This document shows positions 17,555 through 26,782 of a DNA stretch of 64,000 bases, in pieces. The stretch comes from Ruminococcus sp. (GTDB lineage: Bacteria; Bacillota; Clostridia; Oscillospirales; Ruminococcaceae). Location: the NCBI GenBank assembly GCA_015066935.1, contig SVNK01000009.1:1-64000 (forward strand). The letters are read 5' to 3'. Position 1 is the stretch's first letter. Each line of letters starts with the position of its first letter. Made by a program: the position numbers and the translations under genes. A model generated the notes under the pieces. The model had not been told where the DNA came from and did no database searches. It was given only the letters and a program-made list of their open reading frames with translations.

Positions 17555-20092
17555 ATGAAACTTCTCGCAATAGACGGAAACAGTATACTCAACCGTGCAT
17601 TTTACGGTATCAGGCTGCTTTCAAATAAAAACGGCGTTTTTACCAACGCCGTTTTCGGATTTATGAACATTTATCTCAAACACGTTTCCGAAGTGAAGCC
17701 GGATGCCGTTGCAGTGGCATTTGACCTTCGCTCACCTACATTCCGTCACAAGGCGGTGAGCTACTATAAGGCGAACCGTAAGGGAATGCCGCCTGAACTT
17801 GCTCAGCAGCTACCCATTGTCAAGGAGCTTCTCGGACTTATGGGAGTTGCCGTGATTGAGTGTGAGGGCTATGAGGCTGACGACGTTCTCGGAACACTTG
17901 CAAAGGTCTGCACCGATTCGGGAAATCAGTGCTTTGTCCTTACGGGAGACCGTGACAGTCTCCAGCTTATAGATGAAAACGTCACAGTGCTTCTTGCAAC
18001 GAACAAGGAGACTGTGTACTATACTCCCGAACGCTTTACCGAGGACTACGGCTTTGAGCCGATAAAGCTCATTGACCTCAAGGCTCTTATGGGCGACAGT
18101 TCCGATAACATCCCGGGAGTTGCGGGAATCGGAGAGAAAACAGCCACCGCACTCATCAAAGAGTACGGCAGTATTGAAAAGCTGTATGAGGAATATGAGG
18201 ACTCATCTCTCACAAAGGGCGTTAAGACGAAGCTTGCAAACGGTGAGTCTTCGGCTAAGGAGAGTAAATGGCTTGCAACGATAGTCCGTGACGCACCCGT
18301 GGATACCGACCTTGAGGGCTACGTTCCGAAGGCTTCCGACAAGGCAGGACTGAGCCGTCTGCTTACAGAGCTTGAAATGTACAAGCTGCTTGAAAAGCTT
18401 GAAATCAGCGTTTCTGAGAGTGCGTCTGCTGTTGAAAAAAGCGACGATGCTCCTGCGGCCGCAATTGAGATTTCGGAGGAGACACTGACATCAGGCGTAG
18501 TTGCAGGACTGACTGAATGCAGCTATACTTTCGACGGCACTATGCTTAATGTTCGTAACGGAAACAAGGTTTACAGCACTTCCGAAGAAGCCGTTATACT
18601 CGGATTCTTTGCTTCGGACTGCGAAAAATCAGCCTGCGACGCAAAACCGCATTATCGTTGGGCAATGTCTCACGGCGGAAGTCTGAACAATCTCGTGACT
18701 GATGCGGCAATCTGCGGATATCTGCTGAACAGTGCCGCTTCCGATTATGCTGTTGACAAGCTTTGTGCCGAATACGGCGTCCACTATTACGCGGAAAACG
18801 ATAAGTATGCGGACCTGCTTTCACTTGACGGACTTGTTGAAAAGCTCCGCAGTGAAATCGAAAGCGAGGGCATGACGGAGCTTCTTTATAAGGTTGAAAT
18901 GCCGCTTACAGAAGTTCTTGCGTCCATGGAGCATACGGGAATCCGTATTGACCGCAAGGGCGTTGAGGAATTCGGAGTTTATCTTTCCGAAATGATAGAG
19001 GAAACGGCTCAGATGATTTACGATGAGGCGGGTCACACATTCAATATATCCTCTCCGAAGCAGCTCGGAACGGTACTTTTCGAGGAACTCGGACTGCCTG
19101 CAAAGAAAAAGACGAAAAGCGGATATTCCACGAATGCCGAAGTGCTGGAGGAACTGAGAAATCAGGCTCCCATAGTTGACAACGTGCTGAAATACCGTCA
19201 GTATACAAAGCTTAATTCAACCTATGTAACGGGACTTCTTGACAAGATTGCCGATGACGGAAGAATCCATACATGGTTCCGCCAGACTGAAACCAGAACG
19301 GGACGAATCTCCTCAACAGAGCCGAATCTCCAGAACATTCCGGTCCGCACGGAGCTTGGTTCGCAGATGAGAAAATTCTTCGTTGCCGATGAGGGAAGAA
19401 CGCTTGTCGACGCCGATTACAGTCAGATTGAACTTCGTGTAATGGCTCATCTCTGCGGTGACGAGAATATGACCGAGGCGTTCACGTCGGGAGAGGACAT
19501 CCACACCTCCACAGCCGCACAGGTCTTTGATATGCCGCTGTTCATGGTGACTCCCGAAATGAGAAGTGCCGCAAAAGCGGTGAATTTCGGCATAATCTAC
19601 GGTATCGGAGCGTTTTCGCTCTCAAAGGACATCGGAACAAGTGTTGCACAGGCAAAGAAGTATATTGCCGATTATCTTGCGAAGTATCCCAGAGTTCACA
19701 GCTTTATGGAGTCAACCGTTGACAATGCCGCAAGGGACGGCTATGTTACGACTATGTTCGGACGCCGCCGCCGTATTCCCGAACTTGCATCGTCCAATAA
19801 GATGCTTCAGGCGGCAGGAAAAAGAATCGCCATGAATACGCCTGTTCAGGGAACGGCTGCCGACCTTATAAAAATTGCAATGATAAATGTATACCTCCGT
19901 CTTGAAGCCGAAAAACTTGATGCAAGGCTGATTCTTCAGGTTCACGACGAACTGATTCTTGAAGCGTCACAGGCTGATGCAGAGCGTGCAGCTGTGATTC
20001 TCCGTGAGGAAATGCAGAACGTATACGATATGCGTGTACCGCTTGCTGTTGACGTTCATACAGGCGGAAGCTGGTACGATGCGAAAGGCTGA
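17555..20092 (+). CDS. polA: DNA polymerase I
   Basis: An 845-residue repair and Okazaki-fragment polymerase. The N-terminal 5'-3' exonuclease domain (LLAIDGNSILNRAF; EGYEADDVLGT; GDRDSLQLI; GDSSDNIPGV) spans about 1-290. The middle domain (about 300-465) is reduced and lacks the DxE exonuclease motif, so proofreading is not expected, as in many firmicutes. The polymerase domain shows motif A DADYSQIELRVMAH (about 618), motif B RSAAKAVNFGIIYG (about 669) and motif C QVHDELI (about 796). The start is ATG 17555 after AAAGGAG; an upstream in-frame extension lacks a ribosome site. rimI starts 3 bases after the stop. Confidence 0.97.
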   Translation: MKLLAIDGNSILNRAFYGIRLLSNKNGVFTNAVFGFMNIYLKHVSEVKPDAVAVAFDLRSPTFRHKAVSYYKANRKGMPPELAQQLPIVKELLGLMGVAVIECEGYEADDVLGTLAKVCTDSGNQCFVLTGDRDSLQLIDENVTVLLATNKETVYYTPERFTEDYGFEPIKLIDLKALMGDSSDNIPGVAGIGEKTATALIKEYGSIEKLYEEYEDSSLTKGVKTKLANGESSAKESKWLATIVRDAPVDTDLEGYVPKASDKAGLSRLLTELEMYKLLEKLEISVSESASAVEKSDDAPAAAIEISEETLTSGVVAGLTECSYTFDGTMLNVRNGNKVYSTSEEAVILGFFASDCEKSACDAKPHYRWAMSHGGSLNNLVTDAAICGYLLNSAASDYAVDKLCAEYGVHYYAENDKYADLLSLDGLVEKLRSEIESEGMTELLYKVEMPLTEVLASMEHTGIRIDRKGVEEFGVYLSEMIEETAQMIYDEAGHTFNISSPKQLGTVLFEELGLPAKKKTKSGYSTNAEVLEELRNQAPIVDNVLKYRQYTKLNSTYVTGLLDKIADDGRIHTWFRQTETRTGRISSTEPNLQNIPVRTELGSQMRKFFVADEGRTLVDADYSQIELRVMAHLCGDENMTEAFTSGEDIHTSTAAQVFDMPLFMVTPEMRSAAKAVNFGIIYGIGAFSLSKDIGTSVAQAKKYIADYLAKYPRVHSFMESTVDNAARDGYVTTMFGRRRRIPELASSNKMLQAAGKRIAMNTPVQGTAADLIKIAMINVYLRLEAEKLDARLILQVHDELILEASQADAERAAVILREEMQNVYDMRVPLAVDVHTGGSWYDAKG

Positions 20093-20095
20093 GGT

Positions 20096-20551
20096 ATGGA
20101 ATATATTGTAAAGCGTGCGGATAAGGACTCGCCATATGCGCTTTTCGAGGAGCTTTCCGCACTTGATAAGCTCTGTGTGGGAGCAGAGGGCTGGTCAGCG
20201 GAGTCATTCCGCAGTGAGACCGAAAAAATGGACGGTTTTGTCCTGTATATAGAGGAAAACGGTGCAGTTGCGGCACTTCTTTGCGGCTATCATGCGGTCG
20301 GTGAGGGAGACATTACAAGTGTTGCCGTTAATCCGGAATATCGCCGCAGGGGACTTGCTCTGCGTCTTATGGAACGCTTTGAGGAACTTCTGCCCGACGA
20401 TACTGAGAGTATATTCCTTGAAGTGAGGGAGTCGAATTCTCCCGCATTGGCTCTTTACGAAAAATGCGGATTCTCAAGGATTGCGGTGAGAAGGAATTTC
20501 TACACCGACCCTGTGGAAAACGCAGTTGTTATGAGCAAAAAGATTATGTAA
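20096..20551 (+). CDS. rimI: Ribosomal protein S18 alanine N-acetyltransferase-like GNAT
   Basis: A 151-residue GNAT acetyltransferase. The acetyl-CoA loop is visible as VAVNPEYRRRGLALRLM (R/QxxGxG/A type) near 78-95, with EVRESNSPALALYEKCGF near 118-135, the RimI-like substrate and C-terminal signature. The gene lies between polA and tsaD, and the rimI-tsaD pairing is common in firmicutes. The start codon lies 3 bases after the polA stop, which suggests translational coupling. The GNAT call is firm; S18 as substrate is inferred from the tsaD neighbour. Confidence 0.85.
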   Translation: MEYIVKRADKDSPYALFEELSALDKLCVGAEGWSAESFRSETEKMDGFVLYIEENGAVAALLCGYHAVGEGDITSVAVNPEYRRRGLALRLMERFEELLPDDTESIFLEVRESNSPALALYEKCGFSRIAVRRNFYTDPVENAVVMSKKIM

Positions 20552-20575
20552 CCGTAATATGAATCGGAGGAAATC

Positions 20576-21586
20576 ATGTTAATTCTTGGAATTGAAAGCT
20601 CCTGTGACGAGACAGCGGCAAGTGTTGTAAAGGACTGCCGCACAATTTGTTCGTCGGTGATCTCAACACAGATTGAGGAGCATAAAAAATACGGCGGAGT
20701 TGTGCCTGAAATAGCCTCACGCCGCCATTGTGAAAATATACTCGGAGTTGTGAAAAAGGCACTTGACGACGCCCAGGTTTCGCTCAGTGACCTTGACGGA
20801 ATTGCCGTAACATATGCTCCGGGACTCATCGGAGCACTTCTTGTCGGAGTAAGCTTTGCGAAGGCTCTTGCGATGTCATCAGGCAAGCCGCTTATTCCCG
20901 TCCACCATATTGCAGGTCATATCGCAACAAACTACCTGACCTTTCCGGACCTTGAACCGCCGTATATGTGTCTTGTTGCAAGCGGTGGACACAGTCATAT
21001 AATCGAGGTTCTGTCGTATACGAAGTTCCGTGTAGTGGGACGTACCCGTGATGACGCCGCAGGTGAATGTTTTGATAAATGTGCCCGTGCCATGGGATTT
21101 CCGTATCCGGGCGGAGTCCACGTAGACAAAGCGGCTCAGTCGGGAGACAAAACTGCCTTCAGACTTCCGCACCCGACAGTTGCCGGAAACGAGTTTGATT
21201 TCAGCTTTTCGGGACTCAAGACTGCTGTGATAAATCTCCTTCACAATGCGGAACAGAAGGGAACCGACGTCAATAAAAACGACCTTTCCGCAAGTCTTCA
21301 GCACACGATTGCGGATATTCTCACGGATAAGACCATCCGTGCCGCAGAATCACTCGGCTATAAAAAGATTGCGCTTGCAGGCGGAGTTTCCGCAAATTCG
21401 GGAGTACGAAGCACGCTTTCCGAAGCCTGTGCAAAGCATGGCTTTGAGTTCTATATGCCCGAAAAGAAGCTGTGCGGAGACAATGCCGCTATGATAGCCT
21501 GTCAGGGAAGCTATAATCTGCTTGCAGGCATCACCGCTGACGAATCGCTCAATGCCATTGCCACTCTCTCCATGGAAGATATATGA
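20576..21586 (+). CDS. tsaD: tRNA N6-adenosine threonylcarbamoyltransferase TsaD
   Basis: TsaD transfers threonylcarbamoyl to A37 of ANN-decoding tRNAs together with TsaB and TsaE (not in this window). The 336-residue protein starts LGIESSCDETAAS and has the metal-binding HHIAGHIATN (two His, about 113), the VASGGHSHII segment and the ATPase-fold motifs GECFDKCARAMG, FSFSGLKTAV and LAGGVSANSGVR. Length is normal. ATG 20576 follows GGAGG. It is the last large gene of the NUDIX-polA-rimI-tsaD set. Confidence 0.97.
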   Translation: MLILGIESSCDETAASVVKDCRTICSSVISTQIEEHKKYGGVVPEIASRRHCENILGVVKKALDDAQVSLSDLDGIAVTYAPGLIGALLVGVSFAKALAMSSGKPLIPVHHIAGHIATNYLTFPDLEPPYMCLVASGGHSHIIEVLSYTKFRVVGRTRDDAAGECFDKCARAMGFPYPGGVHVDKAAQSGDKTAFRLPHPTVAGNEFDFSFSGLKTAVINLLHNAEQKGTDVNKNDLSASLQHTIADILTDKTIRAAESLGYKKIALAGGVSANSGVRSTLSEACAKHGFEFYMPEKKLCGDNAAMIACQGSYNLLAGITADESLNAIATLSMEDI

Positions 21587-21595
21587 GGTGGCAAT

Positions 21596-21784
21596 GTGAA
21601 CAAGAAAACCGTGACCAATTGTGAAACCTGCACCAATTACGTTTACGATGAAGAGTACGATTGCTATGTGTGCATGGTGAATCTTGACGAGGATGAGATG
21701 TACCGCTTTCTCAACGGCACAAATTATGCCTGTCCGTATTATCGTCTTGACGACGAATACGGCGTTGTACGTCACCAGAACTGA
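21596..21784 (+). CDS. Small Cys-rich protein (DUF6472-like)
   Basis: A 62-residue protein starting with GTG 21596, 9 bases after tsaD, with GAGGTGGC upstream. It carries CETCTNYVYDEEYDCYVC and a later NYACPYYRLDDEYG, a four-to-five-cysteine pattern suggesting a small zinc or iron-sulfur site. It resembles a short conserved clostridial family (DUF6472) of unknown function; the family name is from memory and not verified. It is probably co-transcribed with tsaD. Confidence 0.75.
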   Translation: MNKKTVTNCETCTNYVYDEEYDCYVCMVNLDEDEMYRFLNGTNYACPYYRLDDEYGVVRHQN

Positions 21785-21789
21785 AACAG

Positions 21790-22314
21790 TTATTTTTCGT
21801 CGTCAAGAGTACGTATGTCGGGGAGCTGTGCATTACCGTCCTCAAGAAGCTGCTCAAGGACTGTTATAATGTCACATTCAGGAGCTTTTCCCTGTTCTAT
21901 GGCTCTTTCAACTGAGCCGATAAGCTTTTCGGGATTGTCTTTTTCGGTCAGCTCAGGTGAACTTCCGCCAAGGACAATTCTGCACGAGGGTGGAACTTTC
22001 CATTCGTTCAGGAGAATTCCGAGGGTTTCATGGATGTTGCAGTCTCCGAGAATCACAAGCTCGGTATAGCCTGTGAAAATGAGCTTCCCTCCTGAGATTT
22101 CGGCACTTCGTTTAGCTGATTCAATGTCATTTCCATCAGATACAACAACGCTGTCATTGCTTGTAAAAAAGGCAAAGGACAGCGTTTTTTCGTCCATGCC
22201 GTCGATTGTGACCGCACGCAGATAGCTTGTGTCATGAAGTCTGTGACTTGAACCGCAGCCTGTCAGAATCACCGCAGAAGCAAGAATAACCGGAATCTTA
22301 ACAATGTTTTTCAT
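21790..22314 (-). CDS. Ger(x)C-type germination lipoprotein, short form
   Basis: A 174-residue lipoprotein, signal ILASAVILTGC with Cys20 as lipid anchor, located in the spore or cell membrane. RAVTIDGMDEK and AKRSAEISGGKLIFTGYTELVILGD match the N-terminal domain of GerAC-type proteins. The C-terminal Spore_GerAC domain (roughly 170-200 further residues) is absent: the frame ends at 21790 and the opposite-strand gene follows directly. It overlaps GerB by 17 bases, so it is the last gene of the operon. Either a naturally short form or a truncated one. Confidence 0.8.
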   Translation of the reverse strand: MKNIVKIPVILASAVILTGCGSSHRLHDTSYLRAVTIDGMDEKTLSFAFFTSNDSVVVSDGNDIESAKRSAEISGGKLIFTGYTELVILGDCNIHETLGILLNEWKVPPSCRIVLGGSSPELTEKDNPEKLIGSVERAIEQGKAPECDIITVLEQLLEDGNAQLPDIRTLDDEK

Positions 22315-23332
22315 GAGTACCTCCTTTGCGGTGCAGGGACTTTTTCAGAGCAAGAATGATCAGTACGACAATTGGCAGGACTGCGGCTGAAAGTGCGTAG
22401 AATCGGCTTTCGGGGAGAAACAGTGCGGTGAGTATCATCAGAAGCAGAACGGCACTGCTGCGGAATCGGCTGAATTTCGGGAAAAGTTTACCGACAAGAT
22501 ATGCTGCCGATGCTGAACGTACCGCAATCGAAAAGACCGCAAATACAGCAAAATTCATGAGGAAAAGCGAGTCGATACGCTGTACAGAAAATGGCTGGGA
22601 CAGTCGGGCTGCCGTAATCAATGGGAAATCCGTTATACTCATGACTCCGCCTACAACGAGTACGGTAGTCAGGAGCATTGCTGAAGTAATGACGCTTTTT
22701 GCCATAAAATAGCGGAAAACGCCTTGTGGTTCATGAGCTTTGGTCAGGGTAAGAAGTACAATAAGCGTGGCGGAGTCGCTGCTGACGGCAAGAGCACGTA
22801 CAACCTCGTCCGCAAAGCTTATGGTGTTTTCGCAGCGGGAAAAGTTTTCGGGAGACGCTCTGAACAATGCACTCACTATGACAACGGCAATTCCGATTGC
22901 TCCGACTGCACCGGCAATTACGGATGCACGTGCAAGAGCTTTCACTCCAGTAGAGGAAATATACAGACAGACAAGTGCTATAAGTCCCGAAATAATGAGC
23001 TTTTCGACTATTCCACGGGCGTTTCCGGTCGGGATATGAATGACACGGGAAGCGTCCCACTGCATTCTGAAAATCATTGCACCACTGAGAATAATTGCCG
23101 CAAGCAATAATGCTTCGCTGATTTTTTCCGTACAGCAGCCCTTCCACAGCATGACGGCAATCGGAAGCATCAGTAAAAGCTGGATAGCAGCCGCAGTCAG
23201 AAAGCCTGCCGCTGTGATTACGGAAACTTTCCCGTTAAGACAGAAAAGCGTGAAAACGTCGCCTGTAAGCAGCATTGCAGCCATTTGTGAGCCTGAGATT
23301 CTGTTCGTTTGTGATGTGGTTTTATTTTTCAC
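22298..23332 (-). CDS. GerB-type spore germination permease
   Basis: A 344-residue integral membrane protein with about ten hydrophobic segments, the APC-superfamily fold of the GerAB/GerKB subunits of nutrient germinant receptors, which bind small nutrients. It begins with hydrophilic MKNKTTSQTNRISGSQMAAMLL, typical of the family. It overlaps GerA (stop 23322) by 11 bases and the GerC gene by 17, so translation is coupled. The nutrient recognised cannot be read from the sequence. Confidence 0.87.
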   Translation of the reverse strand: MKNKTTSQTNRISGSQMAAMLLTGDVFTLFCLNGKVSVITAAGFLTAAAIQLLLMLPIAVMLWKGCCTEKISEALLLAAIILSGAMIFRMQWDASRVIHIPTGNARGIVEKLIISGLIALVCLYISSTGVKALARASVIAGAVGAIGIAVVIVSALFRASPENFSRCENTISFADEVVRALAVSSDSATLIVLLTLTKAHEPQGVFRYFMAKSVITSAMLLTTVLVVGGVMSITDFPLITAARLSQPFSVQRIDSLFLMNFAVFAVFSIAVRSASAAYLVGKLFPKFSRFRSSAVLLLMILTALFLPESRFYALSAAVLPIVVLIILALKKSLHRKGGTHEKHC

Positions 23333-24782
23333 GGTATTCCTCCACTGTGAAGCCTCTGTTCTGCATTTTTTTCATATCGGTACGGAAAGCTGTATCGCTC
23401 ATTCCATTCTTAGTGAACGGGGAAAGCGGTGCTGTGTAAGGGAATCCGTAGTCCTCGGTAGCGCAGATGTTTGCCAGTACCGCACATGCAGCAAGACTTA
23501 TGCCGAAGAGTCCGAATGCACCTCCTGCCGCAAGAAAAACGATTCTGAGTATTGTTACGGGAGCGTTCAGCTCAGGCGTTACAAAACCGCTTATAACAGC
23601 AAGAGCGGTAATTGTCAGCAGAGGCGTGCTGATGAGTCCCGAACTTACGGCGGCGTCTCCGATAATAAGTCCGCTGACGATGCTTACGGCACCTCCGACC
23701 GGCTTTGGCAGACGTATTCCCGCTTCACGGATAATCTCGTACATCAGAAGGACTCCCATGGCTTCAGCAATAATGGAGAACGGTGCCTTTTGTTCGGATT
23801 CCACCAGAAGCATGAGGAGCGTACTGTTCAGCAGTTCGGGATGATGAGAGACAATGGCTGTATAAACCGCAGGCAGAAGCACAGAAATGATGAATGCCGC
23901 ATATTTTAACCAGCGGATGAAAGTTGCGTAATAGGGTTTGAAAGCGTAATCGTCAAGGGTTTGGAAATTCTCGCAGAAAAGTCTTGGAATGACAATTGCG
24001 AAAGGGATTCCGTCCACAAGAATGGCAACCCTGCCTTCAATGAGCTTAGAGCAGAGAACGTCGGGGCGTTCTGTTGTGCCTGTGGAGCTGAAAATCTCAA
24101 ATCTGCCGTCCTCCGTAAAGGGACGGATATAGCCTGTGGAAAGTATGGATTCAAGTTCGATACGGTCAAGGGAGCGTCGTATTCGTTCCATAAGTTTATC
24201 GGGTACACGGTCCTTCATGTAGCAGAGGCAGATGTCGGTTTTGCTCTGACTGCCTTTGAAGGACATCTCCATGACAAGCTCAGGAGACTTCATACGTCTG
24301 CGGATAAGTGACATATTGCTTCGCAGAACCTCTGTGAAGCCTTCGTGAGAGCCCATGATATTGCCTTCTCCGGAAGGCTCTGAAACGCCTTTTGATGCAA
24401 ATCCCTGCGCACCGAAAGCGAGTGCGACGCTCATGCCTTCAGCAATAATAAGAGCGAAACCGGAGTTGAGCAGACGAAAGAGTGAATCGTAGTCAGAAGC
24501 TATGGGACGGTCTGCCGAGAGCAGAAGATGTCCGTTTATATAGTCGAAGAGAGCGTGGGCGTCCTTCTGCTGAGGAATTGACGTTACGGGACGGAAAATA
24601 AGCTCTGCCATGGAGGAGGTTGAGACCATCCCCTCACAGCAGAGCAGGGCACAGCGGATTCCGCCTGTTACAAATTTATTTACAAGCAGGTCTGAGGTTC
24701 CGCCGCAAAGTTCTCTGATGCGTTCAATATTCTTATCAAGCTCCGTCAGCAGAGGGAGCTTCAACTGATTTATTTCGGACAT
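23322..24782 (-). CDS. GerA-type spore germination protein
   Basis: A 486-residue germinant-receptor A subunit: a soluble N-terminal region (about 1-270) with the typical DICLCYMKDRVPDKLMERI and RPDVLCSKLIEGRVAILVDGIPFAIVIPRLF segments, then four to five TM segments with EAMGVLLMYEIIREAGIRLPKPVGGAVSIVSGLIIGDAAV, hallmark of the family. In spores it sits in the inner membrane with GerB and GerC. The start is ATG 24782 after AAGGAGG; an extension to 24800 has no ribosome site. It is followed by overlapping GerB. Confidence 0.93.
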   Translation of the reverse strand: MSEINQLKLPLLTELDKNIERIRELCGGTSDLLVNKFVTGGIRCALLCCEGMVSTSSMAELIFRPVTSIPQQKDAHALFDYINGHLLLSADRPIASDYDSLFRLLNSGFALIIAEGMSVALAFGAQGFASKGVSEPSGEGNIMGSHEGFTEVLRSNMSLIRRRMKSPELVMEMSFKGSQSKTDICLCYMKDRVPDKLMERIRRSLDRIELESILSTGYIRPFTEDGRFEIFSSTGTTERPDVLCSKLIEGRVAILVDGIPFAIVIPRLFCENFQTLDDYAFKPYYATFIRWLKYAAFIISVLLPAVYTAIVSHHPELLNSTLLMLLVESEQKAPFSIIAEAMGVLLMYEIIREAGIRLPKPVGGAVSIVSGLIIGDAAVSSGLISTPLLTITALAVISGFVTPELNAPVTILRIVFLAAGGAFGLFGISLAACAVLANICATEDYGFPYTAPLSPFTKNGMSDTAFRTDMKKMQNRGFTVEEYREK

Positions 24783-24796
24783 TTTTCCTCCTTGAG

Positions 24797-25174
24797 TCAA
24801 AAAATACTTGAAAGAAACGGTATTTCGCTTTTTTTCAGATGTTCGGTCATAGCGGCAAGCTCTGCAAGCTCAGCGGAAGCTTCATCGCAGCTGCTGTTTA
24901 TCATAGGCGGTATACGATTGATGACAATATCAATTTCTGTAAGCCTGCTGTTATTGATGAGGAGAGTCGCTTTGCTGCGGAAGCATTTCCATTCGTTTTT
25001 CATATGTTCTGCAAGTTCGGATGCGTCCGCAGTTTTACCGAGCGAGAGACTTTCGCTGATTGAAGAAATATCCTCCGAGAGCTTACGGCACTGACCTGCA
25101 ACCATGATTCCCGAAAATATACTGATACCGATCAGCGATGCCAGTATTGCGAAACATATTTTAATCCTTGTCAT
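24797..25174 (-). CDS. DUF4363-like membrane-anchored protein
   Basis: A 125-residue protein with one N-terminal membrane helix (about 6-27) and a predicted extracytoplasmic helical domain. ATLLINNSRLTEIDIVINRI and AELAELAAMTEHL resemble the DUF4363 family, whose function is unknown and which is often encoded next to DUF421 proteins, as here. ATG 25174 follows GGAGG inside the end of the DUF421 gene (14-base overlap), and GerA starts 14 bases further on, so all five genes appear to form one operon. Confidence 0.78.
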   Translation of the reverse strand: MTRIKICFAILASLIGISIFSGIMVAGQCRKLSEDISSISESLSLGKTADASELAEHMKNEWKCFRSKATLLINNSRLTEIDIVINRIPPMINSSCDEASAELAELAAMTEHLKKSEIPFLSSIF

Positions 25175-25931
25175 TCTGTTTGCCTCCGTTCACGATAATG
25201 GGCGCACTTCCTTTTTTATCAGCGATATAGCAGTTGCCGCAGCTGTCGGACGTCATGATGAATACGTCGGAGATTCTGAGGTTCTGTTCTTTCAGAATAC
25301 GCACCAGATATTCTGTGTCGTATCCCATAGGTTTCAGAGCTTTGCTTATAACCTCACCGTCTGAAATTACGACCTGTGGAGGGTCATTGTTTCTGTACCT
25401 GATATTGAGATCGTCACGTGTAGGTGATTCGATGCTTTGTTTTTTCATTACAGATAAACTGCCTGTGGTTTCAACAATGGCGTATTGAACGTCCTCTATA
25501 TTGAAAATGTCGCTGCCTCTCAGAGCCATCATGAGGTCGTCAACCGAAAAACGCAGCTCTTTAAGAACGTTTTCGTCGATTTTGCCGCCTCTGATGATGA
25601 TTTTGGGTGTACCTGAAATTGCACGCCTTAGCTTTGGGAAGCGTAAGTTTATCCATGATACGATTACCTCAAAACAAACCAGCGAGAGAATCGGTGTCAT
25701 TCCGACAATCAGCGGTATATCGAGGTTTTCTATGGGGAGAGTTGCGATATTTGATACGAGGATGGTTATAACGAGTTCAGATGGCTGCAGCTCACCCAGC
25801 TGACGCTTTCCCATAAGTCTCACGGAAATAATAACAAGAATATAAAGTATCAGCGACCTTATCAGTACAATGCTCAGAATTATCAGCTCCCGACCTTTTT
25901 TGCTGGGTATATTATCCCACAGAAGCTGCAT
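25161..25931 (-). CDS. DUF421 / YetF-family membrane protein
   Basis: About 256 residues: three N-terminal TM segments with the family motif VRLMGKRQLGELQPSELVITILVSN, then a cytoplasmic DUF421 domain with SGTPKIIIRGGKIDENVL and LRFSVDDLMMALR, and a C-terminal repeat part. Related proteins occur in spore inner membranes of Bacillus; a spore role here is inferred from the adjacent ger operon. The start is uncertain: ATG 25931 has no ribosome site, TTG 25973 none either, and the best site (GGGAG) lies shortly before non-ATG codons ATT/CTG near residue 20. Confidence 0.83.
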   Translation of the reverse strand: MQLLWDNIPSKKGRELIILSIVLIRSLILYILVIISVRLMGKRQLGELQPSELVITILVSNIATLPIENLDIPLIVGMTPILSLVCFEVIVSWINLRFPKLRRAISGTPKIIIRGGKIDENVLKELRFSVDDLMMALRGSDIFNIEDVQYAIVETTGSLSVMKKQSIESPTRDDLNIRYRNNDPPQVVISDGEVISKALKPMGYDTEYLVRILKEQNLRISDVFIMTSDSCGNCYIADKKGSAPIIVNGGKQNDKD

Positions 25932-26041
25932 ATTATTCTGATTTTTGTAATGTGTGGTATAAAAGTTGCACAATACAGCTGATATTAAATTGTTTAAAAT
26001 GCGGATTTTTATTTTTTTGCCAATTCTTTTTGTGTAATCGC

Positions 26042-26069
26042 TTGAAAAATGTGCAGAATGTGGTATAAT
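26042..26069 (+). promoter_or_regulatory. Promoter of the cytidylate-kinase-like gene
   Basis: TTGAAA, 16-base spacer, TGG then TATAAT (26064-26069). The coding start is about 65 bases downstream. Confidence 0.65.
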
Positions 26070-26137
26070 AAAGAATATGGTTTAATGTGAGTTAATGCAT
26101 TTTACTTTATCAGATTATACAGATGGGGGTAGTCAAT

Positions 26138-26755
26138 GTGAAAAAAAGAATTATAACAATAGAACGACAGTACGGCAGCGGCGGAAGCATTATCGGTAAG
26201 CTTGCGGCAGATAAACTTGGAATCAACTGCTACAACAGACAGATTCTTGAAATGACTGCCCAGAAGTGCGGAATTTCTCCCGAATACCTTGAAACAGCTG
26301 AGGAAAATGTGCCTACAAGCTTTTTGTATTCGCTGCTTCTTTCTGCGAATCCTTCCCGTTCAATAGAGGATAATCTTCCTCTTTCCGATAAGGTTTTTCT
26401 TATGGAAAGCCGTATAATTACCGATATTTCCAATGAGGAGGAGAGCTTTGTGCTTGTCGGAAGATGCGGAAATTATATTCTTGAGGAGAAGGGCTGTTTC
26501 AGCGTATATATATATGCTAATCCCGAAGACCGTATCGAACGTGCCATAAAGGAGTACGGAATTGCACAGAATAAGGCTGAGCAGATAATGAAAAAGGCAG
26601 ATAAACGCCGTGAAACCTTCTATAATGTCAATACAGGAAGACTGTGGCAGGATAAGGACCAGTATGCCCTTTGTCTGAATAGTGCGGAGCTGGGCGATGA
26701 GCTGTGTGCCGAATTGATAGTCAAGGCGTACAGAAAATACAATGGCATTGAATGA
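26138..26755 (+). CDS. Cytidylate kinase-like P-loop protein
   Basis: A 205-residue member of the cytidylate-kinase-like family. The P-loop region reads ITIERQYGSGGSIIGKLAADKLG, lacking a classic GxxxxGKS, as is usual for this group. FVLVGRCGNYIL near 115 and the lid-like KADKRRETFYNVNTGRLW near 160 are also typical. Substrate is unknown; true Cmk proteins differ in the P-loop. The start is GTG 26138 after GGGGGT; ATG 26123 in the same frame would overlap the ribosome site. Confidence 0.82.
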   Translation: MKKRIITIERQYGSGGSIIGKLAADKLGINCYNRQILEMTAQKCGISPEYLETAEENVPTSFLYSLLLSANPSRSIEDNLPLSDKVFLMESRIITDISNEEESFVLVGRCGNYILEEKGCFSVYIYANPEDRIERAIKEYGIAQNKAEQIMKKADKRRETFYNVNTGRLWQDKDQYALCLNSAELGDELCAELIVKAYRKYNGIE

Positions 26756-26782
26756 AAAAACACTGACAATAACAGACAGCCC

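Noticed and set aside
22731..23147. Long frames opposite gerB and gerA
   Set aside because: They are antisense shadows without ribosome sites; the ger genes have clear family motifs.
25161..25973. A firm claim that the DUF421 gene starts at a non-AUG codon (ATT or CTG)
   Set aside because: The ribosome site GGGAG is suggestive, but an ATG and a TTG lie further upstream, so the case is much weaker than for rnhA.
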